A stretch of DNA of 64,000 nucleotides from Paractinoplanes durhamensis (GTDB taxonomy: Bacteria; Actinomycetota; Actinomycetes; Mycobacteriales; Micromonosporaceae): contig NZ_BOML01000039.1 of the NCBI RefSeq assembly GCF_016862175.1, positions 21,623 to 85,622 on the forward strand, read 5' to 3'. Each line of letters opens with the position of its first letter. The first letter of the stretch is position 1. The translations under genes and the position numbers were made by a program. This document shows, piece by piece, positions 58,824 through 64,000 of the stretch. Below the pieces are notes generated by a model. It was not told where the DNA came from and made no database searches. It saw only the letters and a list, made by a program, of their open reading frames with translations.

Positions 58824-61073
58824 ATGGGCTCGCTGTGGTCCCGGCTGCCGGGAGGTCGCCTGCTGCGCGCCTCCCTGGTGGTCCCGGTGGTGGCGCTCGT
58901 CCTGGTGATCGTCAACGCGATCAGCCCGGTCCTGCCCTGGCTCGTGCTGTGGCTGCCCGCCCTGGCCGCGGCCGCCCTGCTGGCGCTGAACTTCCGGCGG
59001 ACCTACCGGGCCGACCATCTGCCCCCGGCGACCCGGCGGTTCTGGCGACATATGTACGTGGTCTCGATCCTGGTCGGCCTCGGCGCCGCCGCGCAGGCGG
59101 CCGACGCGGCCATCACCCTGCACACGCCGGACAGCCAGATCAGCATCGGCCAGGTGGTCTTCGACGGGGCCGCGGTCATCATCATCATCTACGCCATGCT
59201 GCGGCTGCCGTTCGGCAAGCAGAGCCGCAGCGAGCTGTTCCGGGTCTTCCTCGACGCCGGCACGCTCATGCTCGGCTGTGCCGTCTTCATGTGGCACTAC
59301 TCGACCCGGCACAGCATCCACGCCGCTGACTCCCGGGTCATCGTCATCTCCCTCGCCATCACCACGCTGGCCCTGCTGGCCGTCTTCGCCGCCGGCAAGC
59401 TCGTGATGACCGGGACCTCGTCATATCTCGACCGCAGCGCCATGCGGATGATCGGCATCGCGGTCGCCGTCGGTGCCGTCGGCCCGATCCTGCGACCGCT
59501 GCTCGAGCCGTTCAACCCGCACCTGTTCTCGGACATGGTCACCCTGCCCGCCCTGTTCTTCTTCGGGGCGTGGGCGGCGGAGAAGCAGCGCGCGGCCGAC
59601 TACGGCTCGCGCCGGGGCGTACGCGAATCCCGCCGCCGCTCGTTCAGCGTGCTGCCCTACGTCGCCGTCGCCGCGGTCGACGCCCTGCTGCTCAGCGTCG
59701 CCCTGCCGAACGGGGCCGAGGATCGCCGGGTGATCGTGGTCAGCGCGGTGGCACTGACCGCCCTCGTGGTGATCCGCCAGATCACCGCGTTCATCGACAA
59801 CGGCCGGCTGCTGCGCCGGCTCGACCACGGCGCCACCCACGACGCGCTCACCCAGCTGCCCAACCGGGCGCTGTTCCACGAGCGCCTGGACAAGGCCCTG
59901 ACCGCTCCCGGCGAACACCCGGTCGCGGTCGCGCTGATCGACCTCGACGACTTCAAGGAGGTCAACGACACCCTCGGTCACGAGGTCGGCGACCTGCTGC
60001 TGATCGCGGTCGCCGAACGCCTGAACGGCTGTATCCGGGCCGAGGACACCGTCGCCCGGCTCGGCGGCGACGAGTTCGTGGTGGTCCTCGACGACGCCGA
60101 CCCGCAGGCCGCCGACCTGGCCGCCCAGCGGATGATCGAGGCGCTGCGCCGGCCGGTCCGGGCCGACGGCCACGAGCTGCCGATCCGGGCCAGCATCGGC
60201 ATCGCCGACGGCCACTCCGGCGACGACGCCAGCCTGCTGCTGCGCCAGGCCGACATCGCCATGTACCGGGCCAAGGGCATCACCGGCACCGCGGCCGTGC
60301 ACTTCACCCCGGGCGCCGACCACACCGACCTCGGCCTGGAGCTGCGGAACGCCATCACCGACGGTCAGCTCTACCTGCTCTACCAGCCGATCGTCGCGCT
60401 GCCGGACCGGCGGGTGCTCGGCGCCGAGGCCCTGGTCCGCTGGCAGCACCCGACCCACGGCACGATGCCGCCGCAGGCCTTCATCCCGATCGCCGAGCGC
60501 ACCGGCCTGATCGTCGCGCTCAGTCAGTGGGTGCTGCGGGCGGCGCTGAGCGAGCTGTCCACCTGGACCGACGCGTCCCTGGTTCTCAACATCAACATCT
60601 CGCAGCGCGACCTGCGCGAGCCGGACTTCGCCGACCAGGTCGCCGCCGCCCTCGACGAGTACGGCATCGCTCCGCACCGCCTCACCCTGGAGGCGCCCGC
60701 GGTGGGTTCGGCCGGCTCCGGTCCCAGCGTGGCAGCGCTGCGCGAGCTGGGCGTGCGGGTGGCCCTCGACGACTTCGGCACCGGCGACTCGTCGCTGACC
60801 ATGCTCGCCGCCGTGCCGGTCGACGAACTCAAGCTGGACAGCTCGTTCACCCAGGCCGGCGCGGATCAGGTGCCGGTCGCGGCGAGCGTCCTCAACCTGG
60901 CCAACAGCCTCGGCCTGACCGCGGTGGCCGAGGGCGTGGAGACCTTCGACCAGGCCAGCCGCCTGGCGGACCTCGGCTACGCCTCGGCCCAGGGTTTCTA
61001 CTTCGCCCACCCCCTCCCGGCCGCGGAATTCAGCGAGCTTCTGACGGGTACGGCGGTGTCCCCCGCGGCCTGA
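58824..61073 (+). CDS. Membrane-bound GGDEF-EAL c-di-GMP enzyme
   Basis: 749 aa from ATG 58824 (GAGGAGG upstream). About eight to ten membrane helices fill residues 1-330. The GGDEF domain is canonical (G414-F418 in VARLGGDEFVVVLDD) with a product-inhibition RxxD site (RAED) five residues before it. The EAL domain begins at about 510, with E535 in GAEALVRWQHP, NINIS, LTLEAP, ALDDFGTGDSSL, LKLDSSF, AVAEGVE and AQGFYFAHPL, so the catalytic acidic, Asn, Lys and Gln residues are present. Both synthesis and hydrolysis of c-di-GMP look possible. Confidence 0.93.
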   Translation: MGSLWSRLPGGRLLRASLVVPVVALVLVIVNAISPVLPWLVLWLPALAAAALLALNFRRTYRADHLPPATRRFWRHMYVVSILVGLGAAAQAADAAITLHTPDSQISIGQVVFDGAAVIIIIYAMLRLPFGKQSRSELFRVFLDAGTLMLGCAVFMWHYSTRHSIHAADSRVIVISLAITTLALLAVFAAGKLVMTGTSSYLDRSAMRMIGIAVAVGAVGPILRPLLEPFNPHLFSDMVTLPALFFFGAWAAEKQRAADYGSRRGVRESRRRSFSVLPYVAVAAVDALLLSVALPNGAEDRRVIVVSAVALTALVVIRQITAFIDNGRLLRRLDHGATHDALTQLPNRALFHERLDKALTAPGEHPVAVALIDLDDFKEVNDTLGHEVGDLLLIAVAERLNGCIRAEDTVARLGGDEFVVVLDDADPQAADLAAQRMIEALRRPVRADGHELPIRASIGIADGHSGDDASLLLRQADIAMYRAKGITGTAAVHFTPGADHTDLGLELRNAITDGQLYLLYQPIVALPDRRVLGAEALVRWQHPTHGTMPPQAFIPIAERTGLIVALSQWVLRAALSELSTWTDASLVLNINISQRDLREPDFADQVAAALDEYGIAPHRLTLEAPAVGSAGSGPSVAALRELGVRVALDDFGTGDSSLTMLAAVPVDELKLDSSFTQAGADQVPVAASVLNLANSLGLTAVAEGVETFDQASRLADLGYASAQGFYFAHPLPAAEFSELLTGTAVSPAA

Positions 61074-61097
61074 CCGAAGCTGCCACAATCGGCGGCC

Positions 61098-62039
61098 ATG
61101 GACCTCACCGCATCGACGATCGCGAAACCGCCCCGGCAGTGGGAGGCGCAGACCTTCGCCCTGCTGATCGCGATCGCCGTGGCCGCCGGGCTCGGCCTTC
61201 TCCTGCTGGTCACCGACCTGGCCACCCGGTCGGCCCGGACGTCGGCCGAGGCCCTGCTGATCGAGAACGGCCTCTACATCACCCTGTCGTTCGGCTACAC
61301 GCTCGGCTTTCTCTGGTGGCAGCGGCGCACCCGCGAGGTGCTGCGTATCGCCGGCGACCCGAACGGCCGGGCCGCCGACCACTGGACGGTCCTGGCCTGG
61401 TATTTCGCGCTGGCCGGCTCGGTCATGGTCGGCTATCTGCTGCGCGCCGACGCGTTCGGCGACCCGGCCGTGGAGCTGCTCTGGACCGCGGGACGAACCG
61501 CCATCCGGGTGACCGGATTCGTCTTCCTCCTGCTGGCCGTCGGGCAGGTCCGCAACCAGGTGCGCGAACAGGTGGCCCGCTCCGGCGTCATCTTCCGCAT
61601 CCCCGACCTGGCCGCCCGCCGCTCCCCGCTACCGCCGGCCATCCTGCCCACACCCCCGCTCCGGCCGGCCGTGGACCTGCCGCCGGCCGACGACGACTTC
61701 TGGTCGCGGGTGGCCGCCCTGGGCAGCGGAGTCGCGGTGCTGGAGACCACCGACGCGGTGGCCCGGCGCTGGGTGAGCGGCGACCTGACCACCATTCGCG
61801 CGGCCCTGCCGCCCGGCGCGGTGGTGACCGTCTTCCCGCAGCCCCCGGCGGCCGACTTCACCCCGCCGCGGGCCGCCGACGAATATCACGGCTTCCTCGA
61901 GGACGACGCGTCCGGCGCTCTCTGGTACCAATCGGTGCGCCCCAACCGGGTGGAGGCCTTCATGGCCCGGGCCCGGCGGGCCCGCCGCTGGGCGCTCTAC
62001 CCGGCCGACGCCCCCGACGCGCTGACGGCGGTGGTGTGA
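61098..62039 (+). CDS. Integral membrane protein of unknown function
   Basis: 313 aa. Four or so helices in the first 150 residues (ALLIAIAVAAGLGLLLLVTDLATR, GLYITLSFGYTLGFLWWQRRTREVL, VLAWYFALAGSVMVGYLLRADAFG, IRVTGFVFLLLAVGQVRNQVREQV), then a Pro-rich linker and a soluble C-terminal part with FWSRVAALGSGVAVLETTDAVARRWVSGDLTTIRAALPPGAVVTVFPQPP. It starts 24 bp after the GGDEF-EAL gene and may be cotranscribed. I do not recognise the family. Confidence 0.75.
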   Translation: MDLTASTIAKPPRQWEAQTFALLIAIAVAAGLGLLLLVTDLATRSARTSAEALLIENGLYITLSFGYTLGFLWWQRRTREVLRIAGDPNGRAADHWTVLAWYFALAGSVMVGYLLRADAFGDPAVELLWTAGRTAIRVTGFVFLLLAVGQVRNQVREQVARSGVIFRIPDLAARRSPLPPAILPTPPLRPAVDLPPADDDFWSRVAALGSGVAVLETTDAVARRWVSGDLTTIRAALPPGAVVTVFPQPPAADFTPPRAADEYHGFLEDDASGALWYQSVRPNRVEAFMARARRARRWALYPADAPDALTAVV

Positions 62040-62043
62040 CGCG

Positions 62044-62625
62044 ATGGCCCGCACCCGGCTTTATCTCGTCCGGCACGGCGAGCAGGATCCGGCGACCGAT
62101 CACGCGCCGGACGGCGGCCTGTCGCCGCTCGGCCGGGTGCAGGCCGATCGGCTGGGCCGGCGGCTGCGGGCGGTGCCCTTCGCGGCGATCCACCACAGCC
62201 CGCTGGCCCGCGCGGCCCAGACCGCGGACATCGCCGCCGGTCATCTCCCGGGCGTCGCGCGGCACGCCTGCGACTTCGCCCTGGACCGGACGCCGGTGCC
62301 GACGGCCGAACGGCGCGACCGGTACCCGGATCGGTGGCACGGCTGGCTCGACGACGTTCCCGACGACGAGCGGGACGAGGACGCGACCGCCCTGCGCGCC
62401 GCCGTCGAGCACTTCGGCATCACCGGCGACCAGGACCGGCACGAGCTGCTGATCACGCACAACTTCGTGATCGGGTGGTTCGTGCGGCACGTGCTGGATG
62501 CACCGGACTGGCGCTGGATCGGCCTCAACCAGGCCAACTGCGCCGTCACCGTCGTGCAGTGGGAGGCCGGCCGGCCGCCGACCCTGATCACCTTCAACGA
62601 CCGTGGCGAGGATTTCGCCGGATAG
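62044..62625 (+). CDS. Histidine phosphatase (phosphoglycerate mutase-like)
   Basis: 193 aa. LYLVRHGEQDP is the RHG catalytic motif. Then LSPLGRVQADRLGRRLRAVPFAAIHHSPLARAAQTADIAAGHLPG, an acidic pocket region and LLITHNFVIGWFVRHVLDAP with the second catalytic His. Branch 1 histidine phosphatase; the substrate could be a sugar phosphate, nucleotide or protein. It is 4 bp after the membrane protein, in the same direction. Confidence 0.92.
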   Translation: MARTRLYLVRHGEQDPATDHAPDGGLSPLGRVQADRLGRRLRAVPFAAIHHSPLARAAQTADIAAGHLPGVARHACDFALDRTPVPTAERRDRYPDRWHGWLDDVPDDERDEDATALRAAVEHFGITGDQDRHELLITHNFVIGWFVRHVLDAPDWRWIGLNQANCAVTVVQWEAGRPPTLITFNDRGEDFAG

Positions 62626-62661
62626 GACTTTGGTCCCGGCCGAACAGGGAGTTTCGGCACC
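62625..62661 (+). promoter_or_regulatory. Two tandem DosR/DevR-like boxes
   Basis: GGACTTTGGTCCC (62625-62637) is close to the DosR consensus half-sites GGGACT..AGTCCC, and GGGAGTTTCGGCACC (62647-62661) is a weaker copy 23 bp away. They precede the DoxX-like gene at 62725. A hypoxia/NO-responsive promoter is possible, but no DosR gene is in the window. Confidence 0.4.
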
Positions 62662-62724
62662 GGCGCTGCCTCGCGTCGGAGAGAAGGCTGATAGCTGAAG
62701 AGAGAGACATCAGGGAGGCACCCG

Positions 62725-63279
62725 ATGACCACCGCCGCACACGCCCACCAGCTCGAGAAGGTCGAAGCCCCGGGCGCCATGCTCACCAAGGCAGCCGCGA
62801 AGACCCTCGCCGTCCTGCGAGTGGCCACCGGCTTCGTCTTCCTGTGGGCGTTCCTCGACAAGACCTTCGGCTTCGGCTACGCGACCCCGTCCGCCAAGGC
62901 GTGGATCAACGGCGGCAGCCCCACCAAGGGGTTCCTGTCCAGCGTCGAGGTCGGCCCGCTGAAGGGCTTCTTCCACGACATCGCCGGCACGCCGTTCGCC
63001 AACTGGTCCTTCATGATCGGCCTGCTCGGCATCGGCCTGGCCCTGATCCTCGGCATCGGCCTGCGGGTGGCTGCGGGTGCGGGCGCACTGATGATGGCCT
63101 TCATGTGGCTGGCCGAGTGGCCGCTCGCCTCCGGCTCGTCGAACCCGATCGTCGACTACCACGTCGTCTACGGCCTGGCCGCGATCGTCTTCGCGCTGAC
63201 CTACGCCGGGCAGACCTGGGGCCTGGGCAAGATCTGGGCCAAGCTCCCGATCGTCCAGAAGAACCGCTGGCTCATCTGA
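62725..63279 (+). CDS. DoxX/DoxD-like membrane protein
   Basis: 184 aa, ATG 62725 after CAGGGAGGCACCCG. Four helices: LAVLRVATGFVFLWAFLDKTFGFGYATP, NWSFMIGLLGIGLALILGIGLRVAAGAGALMMAFMWLAEWPL, YHVVYGLAAIVFALTYAGQTWGLG. This matches the DoxX/DoxD family, subunits or relatives of thiosulfate:quinone oxidoreductase and of redox-stress membrane complexes. The soluble middle loop FLSSVEVGPLKGFFHDIAGTPFAN is typical. Regulation by DosR-like boxes is possible. Confidence 0.88.
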   Translation: MTTAAHAHQLEKVEAPGAMLTKAAAKTLAVLRVATGFVFLWAFLDKTFGFGYATPSAKAWINGGSPTKGFLSSVEVGPLKGFFHDIAGTPFANWSFMIGLLGIGLALILGIGLRVAAGAGALMMAFMWLAEWPLASGSSNPIVDYHVVYGLAAIVFALTYAGQTWGLGKIWAKLPIVQKNRWLI

Positions 63280-63320
63280 ACCACCCCGAACCGAACCACC
63301 CCGAACCGAACCACCCCGGG
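63278..63320 (+). repeat. 15-bp tandem repeat, 2.7 copies
   Basis: GAACCACCCCGAACC at 63278-63292 and 63293-63307, then GAACCACCCC followed by GGG (63308-63320). The first copy starts in the DoxX stop codon, and the last runs into the terminator stem. Confidence 0.9.
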
Positions 63321-63338
63321 CCCACCCGCCCGGGGTGG
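63311..63338 (+). terminator. Hairpin terminator after the DoxX-like gene
   Basis: CCACCCCGGGC / GCCCGGGGTGG, a perfect 11-bp stem with a 6-nt loop, followed by CTTCGTCGT. Its left arm shares the repeat sequence before it. Confidence 0.75.
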
Positions 63339-63365
63339 CTTCGTCGTGGGTGGAGGATGTCGGGC

Positions 63366-63710
63366 GTGAGACGGAGAGCGGCCGGGTGGGAATGGTGGCG
63401 AGTCAGCCGGATCCACCATGGCGAGCGGGGCCGGCCAACCACCTGCACCGGCGAGATCTACTCCTACCGCTCCCGCTATTACGCGCCGTCCGACAGCTCC
63501 TACGAACGCTGCATCGGTATCTACTGGTGCTCGATCTGCCGCGAGTGCTCGGCCAACATGGTCTTCGTCGCACGCGACGAACAGCTGCCCGACCCGCTGG
63601 CCGACCTGCCCACGCCGGAGCGGGAGCGGCTGGCCCGCAGTGAGCTGAAGCTGCTCGACTACCTCGACCGCCTGGTCCGCCGCGGCACCTGGCCGGACCA
63701 CCAGCCTTGA
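63366..63710 (+). CDS. Small Cys-rich protein of unknown function
   Basis: 114 aa from GTG 63366, with GGAGG 9 nt upstream; ATG 63357 directly abuts that site and is less likely. Aromatic and Cys-rich: TCTGEIYSYRSRYYAPSDSSYERCIGIYWCSICRECSANMVFVARD. The Cys pattern (C, C, CxxCxxC) suggests a metal-binding knuckle. An acidic/basic helix closes the protein (TPERERLARSELKLLDYLDRLVRRG). I do not recognise the family. Coding is supported by codon bias. Confidence 0.65.
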   Translation: MRRRAAGWEWWRVSRIHHGERGRPTTCTGEIYSYRSRYYAPSDSSYERCIGIYWCSICRECSANMVFVARDEQLPDPLADLPTPERERLARSELKLLDYLDRLVRRGTWPDHQP

Positions 63711-63737
63711 CCTGAATCGAGGTTTAGGTCTTAGCGT
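63707..63737 (+). promoter_or_regulatory. MerR-type promoter (19-bp spacer)
   Basis: TTGACC (63707-63712), then 19 nt, then TAGCGT (63732-63737). The spacer carries an inverted repeat GACCTGAA (63709-63716) / TTTAGGTC (63723-63730). An over-long spacer with a palindrome between -35 and -10 is the hallmark of MerR-family activated promoters. The start of transcription would fall at about the ATG 63746. Confidence 0.7.
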
Positions 63738-63745
63738 CCCTCGCC

Positions 63746-63970
63746 ATGGAGAGTCTTTCCGATGCCGAGCTCGCCGGTCAGCCCGCCGCCTACTGGACCG
63801 GCATGCACGACCTGTCCTCCGCCGGTGAGAACCGAGCAGAAGTTTTACAAGATCTCGAAGGAGAAGCGCGGCGAGCCCGGCGTCGGTCACCGATCCTGCC
63901 ACGCGCGCAGTGGTGCGCAGAGCAGCGCATCGAGGCTCGTGGAGGTGCGCAGAGCAGCGCGTATTGGTGA
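63746..63970 (+). pseudogene. Truncated winged-helix-like gene running into a repeat
   Basis: An open frame of 74 codons. The first about 20 residues (MESLSDAELAGQPAAYWTG) resemble the start of actinobacterial MarR-like winged-helix proteins, but the homology stops and the rest is Arg/Ala-rich and encoded by a repetitive element. Probably a gene broken by insertion or recombination, or a decayed copy. A short intact ORF cannot be excluded. Confidence 0.45.
63912..63960. repeat. Direct repeats of an actinomycete-style intergenic element
   Basis: GGTGCGCAGAGCAGCGC at 63912-63928 and 63944-63960, 32 bp apart. On the minus strand the element would encode CAPPRASMRCSA-type peptides, a pattern I associate with dispersed repeats in Micromonosporaceae. 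It continues towards the window edge. Confidence 0.6.
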
Positions 63971-64000
63971 GCAAAGCAAAGGGGGCGGAGCATCCACCGA

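Noticed and set aside
59570..62452. 960-codon open frame on plus
   Set aside because: Frame-shifted shadow of the GGDEF-EAL and following genes, Arg/Pro/Gly-rich.

Overview
This is a 64 kb chromosomal window from a high-GC Gram-positive bacterium, most likely a Micromonosporaceae actinomycete of the Actinoplanes type. The evidence is the strong third-position GC bias, many GTG starts, GTGA/ATGA start-stop overlaps, apparently leaderless regulator genes, a SARP regulator, an ECF sigma/anti-sigma pair, paired c-di-AMP riboswitches ahead of secreted wall enzymes, and an actinomycete-style intergenic repeat at the right edge. The genus is an inference. I saw no rRNA, tRNA, CRISPR, prophage or intact insertion sequence.

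Layout. 0-5 kb: the end of a GH65 glycosidase, two divergent LAS-peptidase-like wall proteins each behind a c-di-AMP riboswitch, and a TagGH-type polysaccharide exporter. 5-17 kb: small accessory modules (MFS/LacI pair, PnuC-NadR, lipoprotein, HigBA-type toxin-antitoxin, diguanylate cyclase, TetR/DHA2 pair, rhodanese/cysteine dioxygenase, CorA). 17-20 kb: a neprosin-like secreted protein and an ECF sigma/anti-sigma pair separated by an unusual tandem repeat. 20-28 kb: a YtfQRT-YjfF-type furanose ABC importer with a secreted GH2-AbfB enzyme. 28-37 kb: SARP and LuxR regulators, an S66 peptidase, a second DHA2 pump, a single-domain response regulator, HipBA and a quinone reductase.

37-59 kb is the most distinctive region. 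A tightly packed minus-strand operon (PseB, PseC, an unrecognised possible glycosyltransferase, a methyltransferase-like coiled-coil protein, PseF, PseG) faces a plus-strand operon (ACP, FabG-like SDR, acyl-AMP ligase, LuxE-like, LuxC-like, polytopic membrane protein). A two-component system with an MMPL exporter follows. Then come a paralogue of the methyltransferase-like protein and the missing PseI and PseH. The six pseudaminic-acid enzymes are therefore all present but split by about 14 kb. The likely product is a nonulosonate-containing surface polymer or glycoprotein; the Lux-type fatty-acid-reductase genes suggest an acyl or aldehyde-derived modification.

59-64 kb: a GGDEF-EAL protein, a membrane protein, a histidine phosphatase, a DoxX-like protein behind possible DosR boxes, a small Cys-rich protein, and a broken regulator-like gene behind a MerR-type promoter.

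Several operators can be read directly: three boxes at HipBA, two at LacI/MFS, three at TetR/DHA2, 11-bp-periodic SARP repeats, and a 16-bp motif shared by the two-component operon and the MMPL gene.
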